From Rhodosorus marinus (taxonomy: Eukaryota > Rhodophyta > Stylonematophyceae > Stylonematales > Stylonemataceae), in the NCBI GenBank assembly GCA_029953675.1, contig JAMWBK010000012.1, forward strand, positions 248,001 through 312,000: a stretch of DNA of 64,000 nucleotides, given 5' to 3'. Positions 1 to 10,026 of the stretch are shown piece after piece. Positions within the stretch are counted from its first letter, which is position 1, and the number at the start of each line of letters is the position of its first letter. The position numbers and the translations under genes were made by a program. Below the pieces are notes generated by a model. It saw only the letters and a list, made by a program, of their open reading frames with translations, did not search any database and was not told the origin of the DNA.

Positions 1-199
1 CCTAATATAAATAAAGAATTCAAGAAATGGTTTGCTCTACGGGTTCAGTTATTTTCAACGAAATTCTAATCTCCGAGTTTTAAAATGGTTTTCTGGAGGG
101 CATTTGTCTAAATGAATGTCAAGGCTCCTTTAACCAGAGTGTGACGTTGTGTTTCGATTTTCTCCGATGAATGAAATTGACTATCGGGAACTGAAAACG
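1..199. repeat. Left arm of a large inverted repeat
   Basis: Read in reverse complement, this stretch matches 2148-2296 plus 2464-2519 at roughly four identical bases in five by eye. Shared blocks include the motifs ACAACGTCACAC and CTGAACCCGTAGAGCAAACC. The right arm holds about 167 bases that the left arm lacks. The arms enclose opposed family A fragments. The arm starts at the window edge and may extend further. Confidence 0.8.
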
Positions 200-252
200 G
201 AAACCCAGGGGGGAAAAAAACAAACTAGCTTCTTGGAGGCATTGCTCCGTAT

Positions 253-740
253 TGAATTTGTTTAGTGGGAGGCTGGAAGAAAAATACCCGCGAGTGGAAA
301 AAGAAATCTATGGGCGTCGAAGATAGCCGCGCACGCGCCTGCAACTCAAAGCAGCGTTCATACGCCATAGCATGCAACTTAATCGGACTCCAAATTAATG
401 GTAAGCGCTTCTTTTAGAGAAAACGTATTCCGAGAGTGACGCGCAACAACTCTAAAAGCCAACGACAACCATACGGAAGTGAGAACCCCGAGAACAAGCA
501 ATGACCAGAGGTACCAGGCGATGAGCTATAGCCGAAGAAGCGCGCATGCCTTGGGGGGAGACAAAGCCCCCGCAGATTTCACCTCTTTTCGACGTCTCAC
601 ACTGGCAGTGGCAAATCCACTGCGCTCTCCCGCAGCCGGTAAAAAACCACCGCTCGGGGGTTTAGAAACAGCAAGATCAACGTACGCCTTCTCGTGGCAG
701 TCACGGTGTTGCGACTCCAATTCTAGGAGCAGCTCAGCCC
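253..740 (-). mobile_element. Family A retroelement 3' end, degenerate
   Basis: A 5'-truncated, decayed copy of the family A non-LTR element. The minus-strand reading carries the end of the restriction-like endonuclease (YVDLAV, then LPAAGER and RRRKE) that is intact at 1458-2090 and 18371-20150. The 3' tail of the family (a Gly/Pro-coded C-run hairpin region followed by AAACAAATTCA in element orientation) is at 253-300. The start codon and the zinc-finger part are gone. It is a fossil, not an active gene. Confidence 0.75.
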
Positions 741-749
741 CCGCAAGAG

Positions 750-935
750 GTGCTTGAGGATTTTGAACCTTGTCATACTTTTTCACTCCTTTTTAACACT
801 TTTTTCCACTTTTTCCCCGCTTTTTCTTACTTTTGGTTACTACACTTTTGCTTTTACACGTTTGCTCACTTTTCACGCCTTTTTGCTAAAGCTTACTTTT
901 CCCCACACGTTTTCACTCGTGTTGGTTGCACTGAA
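750..935. repeat. T-rich degenerate CACTTTT minisatellite
   Basis: About 180 bases dominated by T runs separated by AC or CC, with many variants of CACTTTT, CACTTTTC and ACACTTTTG. No fixed period is obvious. ORFs here are low-complexity Phe/Leu-rich products and are not believable genes. Confidence 0.6.
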
Positions 936-1061
936 AGTTCTTACAGAGCTATAGAGAGCCGTGGAGGCGTACACACCGGCCTTTTACTCAGGCAACCCCT
1001 CTCTGATCATAGAGTGGCTAGCATATCATTAGTGTTGTGACAAGGGCCCCAACCCCGCATA

Positions 1062-1236
1062 TTTTAACTCTTTGCGACGTCTCATACTGGCAGCGGCATA
1101 TCACATATCCATCAACGGCGCCCTCGCGCAGTCGGCAAAGTCGGCCTGAGGATTAGGAACAGCAAGATTAACGTACGTCACTGGTGACCACGAGGTCGTC
1201 AGCCACTCGGCGTTCATCATTTTCGTAGTCTGCGCC
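1062..1236 (-). mobile_element. Family A endonuclease fragment
   Basis: Minus-strand remnant matching the endonuclease core of family A (the RRVADLV...YVDLAV...MRRRKE region) with small deletions and substitutions. No tail is attached. Confidence 0.7.
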
Positions 1237-1275
1237 AGTTAGGGGGCTTCTCAAGTTCAATTTAGAGCCTTTCTC

Positions 1276-1416
1276 AGTTTCTTACTGTGGCGTATGCTTT
1301 GAGTTGTAAGTAAAGTCCAGTTGTTGGAGGCGCGCCATCTTCAGCGTCAGCCATAGCCTTTTTTTTTTTCCCCCTCGGGGGGTGTTTTTCTTCCAGTCCC
1401 CGACTAAACAAATTCA
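1276..1416 (+). mobile_element. Family A 3'-terminal fragment
   Basis: Plus-strand end of a family A element: the codons before the stop, then the hairpin tail CCCCCTCGGGGGG and the terminal AAACAAATTCAA. The flank after the tail (AGAGCAATGCCTCTAACTTTG) reappears inverted at about 232-252, so this copy pairs with the minus-strand copy at 253-740 as an inverted repeat including flanking DNA. Confidence 0.75.
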
Positions 1417-1457
1417 ATTTAGAGCAATGCCTCTAACTTTGTTTTTTTCTTCCCCTG

Positions 1458-2144
1458 TTGCCCCCTTGGCCGTACGAGATGGGTTCGTCGTGCCCTCTCT
1501 GCTCTCAGACTGAAGACAACGCAGATTTTGGCGCCCACCTGCTCGCTAGTTGCCCGGCGGTGAAAGGTGCTCGAACCCGCCGCCACACACGGATCTTGAA
1601 CCTGTTATACGGGGAACTTCGGCCTATAGTCCGGCAAGCCGGTCTGGAAATCGAACGTGAGAAACCTTTACCCGTCGCGGACTTTCAAAATGATGAACGC
1701 CGTGTAGCCGACCTGGTGATCACCTGTGACGACAGCCGCCGTACCACATACGTTGATCTTGCTGTTCCTAACCCTCAAGCTAGTCGTTATCTCCCGGCTG
1801 CGGGGGAGCGCCGTGGATCTGCCGCCGCCAGCATGAGACGCCGCAAAGAGATCAAATACGCGGGGGCTTTGTCTTCCCCTGGTGTTCGTGCTTCGGCACT
1901 AGCACATCGCTTGGTACCCCTGATCATTGAGTGCTTTGGGTTCATGGACTCTGTTGGTTCTCGCTGGCTTCGGGAGTTGTTCCGCGAACGCCCTGACCGT
2001 CTTCAATCGTTGTTTACCCGCTTAAGTTTCCTGCTGTGGCGCATGAATGCCGCTTTGATGTTGGAGGCGCGAGTACTTCGCCGCGCTTAGTCTTTTTTTC
2101 CCCTCGGGGTTTTTTTTTTCAGCCTCCGATTAAACCATTCGTTC
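1458..2144 (+). mobile_element. Family A copy, zinc finger and endonuclease
   Basis: 5'-truncated copy of family A with an open frame 1458-2090 (210 aa). It encodes a CCHC-type finger (CPLC...HLLASC) and the restriction-like endonuclease (VADLV...YVDLAVPNP), the C-terminal part of R2-like non-LTR ORFs. It differs from the copy at 18371-20150 by a single residue that I can see (G for R in ILNLLY.ELRP), so both moved recently. The 3' end has the CCCCTCGGGG hairpin tail and ends near TAAACCATTCGTTC. Without an RT it is dead on arrival. Confidence 0.85.
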
Positions 2145-2147
2145 GTT

Positions 2148-2519
2148 CCCGTTTTCAGTTCCAGGTAATCAATTTCATTCATCAGAGAAAATTGGGACAC
2201 AACGTCACACCCGTTTTAAAGGAGCCTTTACATTCGTTTAGAGCAATATTCTCCAAAAAACTATCCTAAAACTCTGTAAATAAGAATTTCCTTTATTTTT
2301 TGGAGACTGGAAATTCGTTTCACTAAATTCTTTGCACCCGAATTTATTGTTAATTATGAAATATCTTAGAGAATGACGCCACATACGCTTAAACACCCAG
2401 ATCTATACGGTCATTGCCTCTACATCAGTCCATGGTTCTTAATTATTGCATTGCAGGATCGTATAAGCTGAAAACAACTGAACCCGTAGAGCAAACCGTT
2501 TCTTGATTCTTTTATTTAT
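2148..2519. repeat. Right arm of the large inverted repeat
   Basis: Counterpart of 1-199. Homologous parts are 2148-2296 and 2464-2519; the 167 bases between are either an insertion here or a deletion on the left. No transposase gene lies between the arms, so a plain TIR transposon is not supported. A further 479 bases (2520-2998), the 5' flank of the next gene, show no TATA box I would defend. Confidence 0.75.
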
Positions 2520-2998
2520 ATTAGGTTAGAACTATGTCGTCTACAATCTAATTTTCCAGGTGAACGTTCCTTTTCAATAAGATCCATAGCATGATCTGAG
2601 ATATTTGGGAATACTTGGGGATGGATTAGTCAAAATTATGGACGTTCAAATCTGGTAAGCAGAAGTTTTGATAGGTGGAGAGGCGAGCGAAAAAAGAGAC
2701 GGAAAGATTGAGGAAGATGAAAATCTCTGGAGGATTTGTCGTTTTACTGTGGCGACACTCGGCTAGTCTCCACGATCTCCCAACTCATCGATATACTGTG
2801 CCGGAAGGGTACTAATATGCAGCAGTTGCTCGGCTCGAACAGCCAGTGACCGAGTTGTTACAGGTGGATTAGAAAACTCCCAACGACCGCGTATCTCCTT
2901 CAGTTGAAGTGGATTGCAGTGGAAGAGAGTTTAGCAAGGTGAGCTGTGGTAGTTTCTGAGCGGCGAAGGAGCCTCGGGTTGTCGACCAACGCCAAAAC

Positions 2999-4930
2999 AT
3001 GATTCGACTGAGTAGTTTATTCTGTGCCCTGGCTTTGGGGGCTGTTTTCTCCACTTTAAGTGCTGCGGAAAAGATAACCTCCATAATCACTTTCGATTTT
3101 GACGTGAGAGGAGATGGTCGGACGCCGACGTTCTTGTCTTATATATTTCCTTTGGAAAACCGCAGTTTTGGGCTCGTTGGTACTAGTGGGTTCATGGGAA
3201 GGGGCTGCGAATACTATGAGCTCAACAGAGAATACAGGATGTCCCGGCCCAGAAAAGTTTTGTCCCCTAGCGACGCTCAATGCCAGGTTGCTACACGCAC
3301 AATGAACGGGGACATAGTCATAGCCGGTACCAGGTCGTATATTGGAGAAACTGCGGGTGTGCAAAGATATGACTCGAACCTGGACTTAGTATGGGATCAC
3401 GGTTTTTACTTAGTAGAGGATGACTTTCCCACCGGGGTGATTGAGCTCAGTGACGGGTCAATTGTTGTTGCCGAAAAAAACATTCGCAAGTTGGATGCAG
3501 ACGGGAACCGTCTCTGGAGCAAATTTTTCGCACCGGGACAGGGCTATTCAGAACGGGGAGGTGGCATTGTCGAAGTGGAGCACCTTAGTATCATATCTTC
3601 TATGAACAGCGGTGGAGATATCTGGGTCCACAAAATAGCGAAATTCGGGAGGCTATTATGGAGAAAGAAACTGAGCACCGCAGGGAGTTTGTGCTACCAG
3701 GAAAGGAACGCCGCACCCGTGTACGGAGCCGTTGGAAACTACTTTGTTGGTTGTACTACGAACCTACATAGTCGCGGACCTGAGAACTATCGGGTCCACA
3801 AACTAAGCCCAAGGGGGCAGGTCCTTTGGAAGAAGACAATTACGGAGATCTCGAGTACTATCATGTACTCGATGCTCGCGGATGAGGATGGAGGGGTGGT
3901 GCTCGGCGGTTCGAATATCATAAAGCTGGATGCGCGCGGAAACATTGAGTGGGAAATGAGTAGCCAATATATAACAGGACCGATGCAAAGAACTCCTTAC
4001 GGATATGCTTTCCGGGTACAAGACGGATTTCAAGAAATCGTACCGAATATCAAACCTTCCGATACATACACACCTTCCGGCTCCATCGTGTCGCTGAAGT
4101 CAAGCATAGCTGGTTTGTTCCTGTCAAAGGACTCATCAAGCCAGCAGGTGTACGCCGAGTCAAGGGTTGCACGCTTCGCTGCCCAGTGGGTGGTGATTGG
4201 AGAACTCGCCCCGGCGGGTTCCTTTTTCTCACTGAGATCAGCAGTGAATGGAAGAATGGCGAATCTTCTCAACCAGGGCACTAAAGTTGTTCTTAAAGCA
4301 TCCAAGAAGTACAGCCCCCGTTCCGAGGTACTACCCAGTGACAGCTTTCGGCTGAGGAATTTGGGCGCTGGAGAGGTGGCAGTCCAATCGGGGGACCAAA
4401 TGCTAGGCTACCTAAGACCGGAAGAGGGTGTTGGAGGAGGAAGGATAATTGCGTCCAGATCACGTCAACCAGATAGGAATATGAAAGTTTCCCTTATCTC
4501 TGGCCCAATTCCTTTGTCTGGGAGCAAAGTCATCTTGCGATGGAGCAGGAAAAATCTCCTATTGGAGACGATTGCGGGATCCCAGGTGCGGGCGGAGAAG
4601 AAGATTTTGCCATCAAAAATTAAAGCCTTCCTCTTCAAAGTTGTGCATTTGGGGAATGGAAGGGTGGAACTTCAGTCAGCCCTTACAGGACAGAAGCTAG
4701 AAGCTAATATTAGGACTGGTAGGGTGGCTGCCTGGAAGGTAGATAGTTTGCCGTCTGATAATGCAGAATTCTTCATGGACATTGGGAAGAACGGCTACAT
4801 AAGCCTCACTTCCGCTGCTCCGACGTTGAGGAAGTTCTGCCTGTTTGTAGATAGCGGCGGATGGATTGTCGCCAATCGAGTACGTAGGGGCAGCCAGTAT
4901 TGTGAGATACTCGCCGCTTCCACGAGGTGA
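2999..4930 (+). CDS. Secreted beta-propeller plus trefoil-like protein
   Basis: 643 residues starting with a clear signal peptide (MIRLSSLFCALALGAVFSTLSAA). Residues about 115-330 hold at least four repeats of the kind KLDADGNRLWSK (near residues 119, 162, 210, 266 and 306), the pattern of a PQQ/WD-like beta-propeller blade. Residues about 405-640 contain FFSLRSAVNG-type repeats like beta-trefoil domains of the fascin/AbfB kind, often sugar binding. The family assignment is inferred from repeat shape only. The start is chosen because it gives the signal peptide and lies directly after AAAC. Single exon. It likely acts outside the cell or in the wall. No clear poly(A) signal follows; 4931-5439 contains nothing I recognise. 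Confidence 0.85.
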   Translation: MIRLSSLFCALALGAVFSTLSAAEKITSIITFDFDVRGDGRTPTFLSYIFPLENRSFGLVGTSGFMGRGCEYYELNREYRMSRPRKVLSPSDAQCQVATRTMNGDIVIAGTRSYIGETAGVQRYDSNLDLVWDHGFYLVEDDFPTGVIELSDGSIVVAEKNIRKLDADGNRLWSKFFAPGQGYSERGGGIVEVEHLSIISSMNSGGDIWVHKIAKFGRLLWRKKLSTAGSLCYQERNAAPVYGAVGNYFVGCTTNLHSRGPENYRVHKLSPRGQVLWKKTITEISSTIMYSMLADEDGGVVLGGSNIIKLDARGNIEWEMSSQYITGPMQRTPYGYAFRVQDGFQEIVPNIKPSDTYTPSGSIVSLKSSIAGLFLSKDSSSQQVYAESRVARFAAQWVVIGELAPAGSFFSLRSAVNGRMANLLNQGTKVVLKASKKYSPRSEVLPSDSFRLRNLGAGEVAVQSGDQMLGYLRPEEGVGGGRIIASRSRQPDRNMKVSLISGPIPLSGSKVILRWSRKNLLLETIAGSQVRAEKKILPSKIKAFLFKVVHLGNGRVELQSALTGQKLEANIRTGRVAAWKVDSLPSDNAEFFMDIGKNGYISLTSAAPTLRKFCLFVDSGGWIVANRVRRGSQYCEILAASTR

Positions 4931-5439
4931 TATCAAACATTCTGCACCATCCTGATGAGACTGTCTAGATTGAAATAATGATAGAGAGGTCTAAACAAAG
5001 TACGACTTTGCGCAGCGCAGCTCGCTCGTAACAGTGTTTCCAATAATTCGCCGACTAAGGCCTCTAATTCGATCACTATGATGGTGGTGAATTCACGTAG
5101 GCCGAGACAGTTACGCTTGTTTGAACTTGCTTGAAACCAGAGCTTCCCATCAGGAAACGCTGCCAGAGACCGACGCTAGTCCACCAGGTTCGTCTCTAAG
5201 CAAACAGCGGTCAATACACACATCCCTCCTTTGCAATCCTCATCACGACGTGCATCCAATTGCACAAAGATCCATATCAGTCAAGACCTAGGTCTATTGG
5301 CCCGTGCGAAATTCTCAACGTGCTTCGCGGAGATCGAGGGATTTTCTCAATCCTGGCATCCTCGCCCACCCTCTTGGGTGGTTAATCTTAGGACATGCAC
5401 CGTGCTGCCTGGGGCCGACTTGTCGCGGCGCAGATGGTC

Positions 5440-6335
5440 TCATCTCCCACGCAGCCTTTATTCGCCAGCTACCTACCGTACCGCAACCGCGTACCTATTT
5501 GAGCATTCCGCTGCCACAGAATCCAGTTCATCTGCGCTCCTACGCTGTAGAGATGTTCTTCTCGATCATGTAGGTGCTTAGTCGCTGCCTGAAGGAATTC
5601 CACCGCCGCCTTACCCAGCCTTCCGTACGTCTCTAGCACGAAAGGGACGAAAATCACATCTCGTGAATCAGCCGCCAACACCTCAGCATATTGTTGCCTC
5701 TTATCCTGGCTTTATTAGCATAGCCTACAGCGCTACGCAAACCGTGGAAAGGAACTAAGAACTAGGTAGGGAAGCGTGCAAAACCTCTTATCCTGCTCTG
5801 GTTTTCCAGCAGCAAACCCACTGTTCCAACACGTCTGTCGTAATAGTCGCCTCTGCAGCGGCGATGCAACCGTCACATCGACAGCATACCCACGACCACT
5901 GGTCGGATGCCGTCCAACTATGTCCGGCTGAATCCCAGAACCCGCAAAAAATCCTTTAGGCTCCACGCTAATCTTTGTGAGTGACCACAGGTTCAGCCAC
6001 CGGCTCAGCTCTTCCTTCAGCTCATTATGTCGTTCAGTTCTCATCCCTGACGAGGTCAGGCAATGGTGCAGCCGCTGGATTCCACGAACGTCGTGTGGTC
6101 GCCCGCATACAGCACAGGTAAACGCCCGGCCTAGTGCAGGTAAAGGTAATCCCAAGAGCATTCAAATGCTCCGCATAATTTCTGAGCGCTTTAGCTTCCT
6201 AGGGCCAGTTGTGGGGAAGTCACGCGGCCACACCCCGCTCCCAGATCCAGCTGCCGACCCAGGATTCGTGCTCGATCAATGCCTTCTAACGTCCGATCCC
6301 CGCTGGTTTCTCAAAAGCATGTCGGTGACGCTCCA
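5440..6335 (-). pseudogene. Family C retroelement endonuclease, interrupted
   Basis: Minus-strand remnant of family C, aligned over its length with the C-terminal ORF at 40924-41961. In order it has GSGSGVW, the LLGLP segment, the finger (CAVC...HHC), the endonuclease motif PDIV...AVDVTVASPLQ, and the tail segment ETYGR. There is a stop just before LLGLP (near 6170) and a frame break near 6300. A 75-bp insertion at 5709-5783 cuts it. Removing that insertion with one copy of the flanking 12-bp duplication makes the frame continuous from 6161 down to 5469, so the ORF was open here when the insertion arrived. Confidence 0.85.
5709..5783 (-). mobile_element. 75-bp family B tail insertion with 12-bp TSD
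   Basis: A tail-only family B insertion. In element orientation it runs from TTTTGCACGCTTCCC to AATAAAGC. It is flanked by perfect 12-bp direct repeats CCTCTTATCCTG at 5697-5708 and 5784-5795, which is direct evidence of transposition rather than rearrangement. It is either an extremely 5'-truncated B copy or a very small non-autonomous element sharing the B tail. Confidence 0.9.
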
Positions 6336-6339
6336 GTGA

Positions 6340-6900
6340 GAGTGGTTTTTGTATGGAACCGAGCATCTGGCGCTGCGTCCGATACCAGGAGATCTGCCAT
6401 GCACCGAAGGGGGGTGGTTGCGGGGGTGTTCGAGGCAGTGACGATTCGACCTGGACCGTGTTGCCAACTCTTGTCAAGTGTTCGCTGAGGATGTATTTCA
6501 GGCGCCCGTATCTCCTCGTGCAATGACCTCGCAGCAGTCTACAGGGCCCAGAAAATGGTACCCACATCCGTTGATACGGCTCGCACAACCTTGGCAGAAG
6601 GCAGGGCGATTGCAGTGACAAGGGGCCTGTCGCAGACCCAGGTAGTTGCGAACCGCGGACCGGAACTGGAAGGCGTCCAGTCGTTGGCCCGGTGACTAGG
6701 GCAGAGTGGTTAGCCATAGGTGGGATAGATGACCTCCCACCGAGGTCGGTACCGGACACAGGGCAAGTGACAGCGAGATCCACATATGCGTCTGGCGGCT
6801 GCATCCGATACCAGGAGATCTGCGATGCAACGTGGAAGGGTGGTTGCGGAGGGTGTTCGAGGCATTCGGTGCAGTAGCAATATCCGTTCGGGTCATCTTC
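6340..6900 (-). mobile_element. Two tandem diverged family B-like fragments
   Basis: On the minus strand two partial B-like endonuclease regions follow each other. The first (about 6700-6900) has QISWYR then YVDLAVTCP. The second (about 6340-6720) runs from an LPGS...LP segment through a finger-like region (SGPCRLLRG) to LKYILSEHLTRVG and QISWYRT. Both carry QISWYR where standard B has IADLLVSD, so they form a diverged subgroup, also seen at 36628-36793 (+). Confidence 0.65.
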
Positions 6901-7369
6901 GCGCTAAAGGTGGATTAGGAAGAGCCCCGTGGGAAGGTTAAATAGTCCACTCTTGCTAGCGCGAAGATCACGTCTAAACCTCCACAGGTAGTTCTGCCCC
7001 GGACTTCTGTTTCGGCATATGAGAGAGAATCTGTCCCTTGTGGCAGACCCCAGATTACGCACTGGGTATCCCCACAGGTCGGAGGGACCAAACGGGTAGA
7101 GTTGCCGTCTTCATCCTTCCGGGATACTACAGTGGCGGGTACTGGTTTCTGTCTGCCCCCTGGAAAACCGATAAGACCACTGAGCTATTCTTTCATTCAC
7201 CAATGTAGCACAATATAAAACTGTCCTGTCACTCACCAATTAGGTTTCGTGCCAGCTTGTAGCGTTTGCTCCAACAACCGAGTTTACCCGTCTGGATGCC
7301 AAGAAAAGCAAGATAGGCTGGGCTAAGGAGTACACGGAGCGGGATAAATACTACATTCTATATATGGAT
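6901..7369. other. No gene recognised
   Basis: Mixed-composition sequence with no convincing ORF or repeat. A minus-strand string resembling a tRNA D-arm (TAGCTCAGTGGT) near 7180 lacks a matching T-arm and acceptor stem and is not called. Confidence 0.5.
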
Positions 7370-8010
7370 TTACTAGCATAGTTGAAGCGCTACGCAGGGC
7401 GTGAAAGGGTAGATGAAGCTAAAGGGGAAGGCGTGCAAAAAAAACCATCGTCCCTGGAGAGGAAACAACGTACGAACATTATTATCTTTACGAATGGCAT
7501 GGATCGCCAAACGAGTCGTACCCAGCCAGAGTCCACGGTTCAGATCCACTCACACGAGAGTTCACGGGTCCGCGTTTGCGTTGGGGATGTCTTCTTTGAG
7601 GAAATCTTGTACGGCTTGGCCAAGGCGTCCAAGCCTTTCGACCGCGAATGGTAGAAATTGGAAATCATTCTGATCGCCAATGATATCGCGACATCTGGCT
7701 CGTTTACTAAGAACGGGGAACAAAAGGTGAACCAAAGCGGCGGTAGCGAGCCTTGGCTAGCCTGCTGCTGGCATATCGACATAAAGCGACACTGAAACGG
7801 CGTAGAGGGGCAAGATACCCGGGTCTATGCCCGGTGAAACATTTGCGAGACCACTCCCAGCTTGACATCTCAACAGAAGGCTGAACCGCCTCTAGCGCAA
7901 TTAGACCTAACCGATGAAGAGCCTTCCTTCTTTCTGATACATCCCGCGGGCCTTGATGACGTCTTGTCCCTGGCATTAGCTTTGGGGACAGGCATTTGAG
8001 GAGCGCGTCT
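7370..8010 (-). mobile_element. Diverged family B-like 3' end
   Basis: The minus strand ends an ORF at 7707 with SSWEWSRKCF...LAPLRRFSVALCRYASSRLAKARYRR, matching the C-terminus of family B (GLEWLRKCFTEHP...LLRRLSVSLWRYSS). A B-type tail (TTGCGTAGCGC in element orientation) is at 7370-7445. About 260 bases separate stop and tail, far more than in other copies, so something probably inserted there. Confidence 0.6.
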
Positions 8011-8133
8011 GCGCCGAGTACTAGCAGTAGCAAACCAAGACGCGCTTACAGTGCACCCAGACCGAGAACCCGATAAACAAATAATCTCTACGACCAACAA
8101 AACAATCGACACCTGTCTCCAAATGAGGCTCTG

Positions 8134-8438
8134 TTTCACGTCTCCAACAGCCAACTGGGTATTACTCAAATTATTGAATATTTCGAGTTTTATTCCCCCC
8201 TAGTTACTCCCAAATTAGGTAATATATCCCAATTCTATCTTGTTCTTCTCTATATCTCCTTCTCTTCTCTCCAGCTAACCTGGGAAATATCGAGTTTGCC
8301 CATCGTACTTATACTCTTGCTCCATCGGGATGTGCAATAACTATTAAGCTCAAAAGGGTGTTGCACCTCCAGAGATTTTGGCACAGCCCGAGCATAATTT
8401 TGCATAGCCGGACATTGCTGGAAGGTGGAGACGTCACA
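8134..8438 (-). repeat. 3' LTR of the gypsy element
   Basis: On the minus strand it begins TGTGACGTCTCC and ends GGAGACGTGAAA. It contains a TATA-like TATAAGT (8307-8313) and an AATAAA signal (8188-8193), the usual promoter and poly(A) parts of an LTR. The pol stop codon is made from its first bases (8434-8436). Confidence 0.95.
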
Positions 8439-9663
8439 TCCCTCCCACCGAAGAAGAAGCGCGGGGTCGGGCAGATTCAGCAGCACGATGAAAGTTCATG
8501 TAGTAGCGAATTTGCCTTTTTGTAGCAGAGGTTTGTGGCAACTGGTGAGCTGCAATCCATCGAGCATCAGCTACTGTTTCCCCCTCGAAGTATACCATAT
8601 ATTCGCTGGTTCCCTCTGGTTTCATCCGATGACCAAGTACGGATGCGATTTCGCCTCCAGTCGCTGCTTCAGCTACCAACTCGGGTATGTCGGGTTGTAC
8701 GTTGTCGGGAGAACCGACAAATTTCCTCAGCAGGGAAACGTGGAACGTTGGATGTACCTTCATTTCGGTTGGTAACTGCAGGGTATAAGCGACATTGTTC
8801 ACCTTACGCTGGATTCTGAAGGGTCCGATGTATTGAGGTCTGAACGGTTTGGGATCTCGTAGCGGCAAGTTCGTGGTTGATAAGAGCACCATTTCGTCAG
8901 GGAAAAACTCAGGGTCACGCCTTCCCGCGTCGTAGCGGATTTTCTGTACTTGCTTTGCGTACAACATGTTGTTCCTTGCTGCCATGTATTGATCCTGCTG
9001 ATGTCGTAAAAGAACTTCGGCTGCCTCAGGTAAGGGAGAAACGATAGCCTCCTCTGCACGTGGTACTATTAATGTTCCCGGTAGCTCAGGGTTTCGTCCG
9101 TACAGAAGTTCGAAGGGCGAATACTTAGTAGATTCCGAGATTTGCGTGTTGTAGACCAACTCCGCCATGGAAAGATCTGCGGCCCATGTAGTTCGGGTAC
9201 TGTTGCATCGGAGGTATGTCTCCAACGTCTGATTGACTCGCTCCGTTTGTCCGTCCGTTTGCGGGTGATAGGCTGTACTCAAATTCGTTCTGACCTTAAG
9301 TATACCCATCAGTCGTTGCCAGAATAGGCTGGTGAACTTAGAATCCCGGTCTGAAATTATAGTTCGGGGTAATCCCGCGAACCGTACCCAGTGTTCGAAG
9401 AATAATTCTGCCGTTTTCGCCGCATCTGCGTCCGTCCGGGTTGGTATAAATTTCGAATATTTTGTGAACCGATCGACAATTACTAGGATTGCATCAGCTC
9501 CCGATGTAGTCATGGGAAGACTAACGATGAAATCCATAGTGATGTCCTGCAACTTTGTTTCTGGTACAGGTAGCGGCTGTAGAAATCCTTGTGATGCCCG
9601 GAGTGGTTTCTGCTTTTGGCAGATTTCGCACTTTCCAACCATTGATTGAACGTCATCCCTCAT
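8434..9663 (-). CDS. Integrase part of gypsy Pol
   Basis: 409 codons open from the first Met after an amber stop. The zinc-binding Cys pair CEIC is near the start; its His partners lie upstream of the stop. The catalytic DDE triad follows: D in TMDF, D in SDRDSKF, E in GQTERVNQ. Then come the GPF-type module (GPFRI...HPTFHVSLLRKF) and a chromodomain-like stretch (VLGHRMKPEG...YMVYFEGE...DARWIAAHQL). Such chromodomains steer insertion to marked chromatin in chromoviruses. Same frame as 9673-10026, separated only by the stop at 9673-9675. The stop at 8434-8436 lies inside the LTR. Confidence 0.9.
   Translation of the reverse strand: MRDDVQSMVGKCEICQKQKPLRASQGFLQPLPVPETKLQDITMDFIVSLPMTTSGADAILVIVDRFTKYSKFIPTRTDADAAKTAELFFEHWVRFAGLPRTIISDRDSKFTSLFWQRLMGILKVRTNLSTAYHPQTDGQTERVNQTLETYLRCNSTRTTWAADLSMAELVYNTQISESTKYSPFELLYGRNPELPGTLIVPRAEEAIVSPLPEAAEVLLRHQQDQYMAARNNMLYAKQVQKIRYDAGRRDPEFFPDEMVLLSTTNLPLRDPKPFRPQYIGPFRIQRKVNNVAYTLQLPTEMKVHPTFHVSLLRKFVGSPDNVQPDIPELVAEAATGGEIASVLGHRMKPEGTSEYMVYFEGETVADARWIAAHQLPQTSATKRQIRYYMNFHRAAESARPRASSSVGGM
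8439..8449 (-). promoter_or_regulatory. Polypurine tract
   Basis: GGTGGGAGGGA on the minus strand directly abuts the 3' LTR. Position and composition fit the plus-strand DNA primer of an LTR element. Confidence 0.8.
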
Positions 9664-9672
9664 TGTACGCCA

Positions 9673-10026
9673 CTAATAACGTCTCTTCAAAAGGTTGACT
9701 GTTTTATGGAGACCGAAATGTCCTCCCGTGGGTTCCTCATGATATCGCCGTAGTAAGTCCGGTACGAATTTCAGGGGCACACATACTCGATTGTGCCTGA
9801 AGAATATGTCTTGCTTCTTCCGGAACCCTTGTTCCACATATTTGTTAGCTTCCAGATGAATTGCTTCGAAGTCAGGGTCCTGTGCGTAGGCTTCCGACCA
9901 GTTTTCATAAGGTAGAACGCTGTACATCGCCAACTGGTTGATTGCTCCCCGGCTGAGTGGGTCCGCAATATTTTCCGCCCCTTTCTTGTATTCGATATTG
10001 AAGGAAAACGGCATTAAGCGATTCAC
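9673..10026 (-). pseudogene. Gypsy Pol connecting segment with lesions
   Basis: Links RNase H to integrase: the conserved IEYKKGAENIADPLSR motif, then the integrase His motif (RYHEEPTGGHFGLHKT). It is one frame off from the upstream RT-RNase H ORF (the break is near 10030, where TRQARY can be read only after a -1 shift) and ends at an amber codon in LKRRY-stop-WRTM where integrases have continuous sequence. Both look like mutations, since each falls inside a conserved motif. Confidence 0.85.

Noticed and set aside
1-2526. TIR DNA transposon
   Set aside because: No transposase between the arms and the arms are imperfect with a large gap; an inverted duplication fits better.
7160-7200. tRNA-like string TAGCTCAGTGGT on the minus strand
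   Set aside because: No pairing acceptor stem, anticodon arm or T-arm can be built around it.
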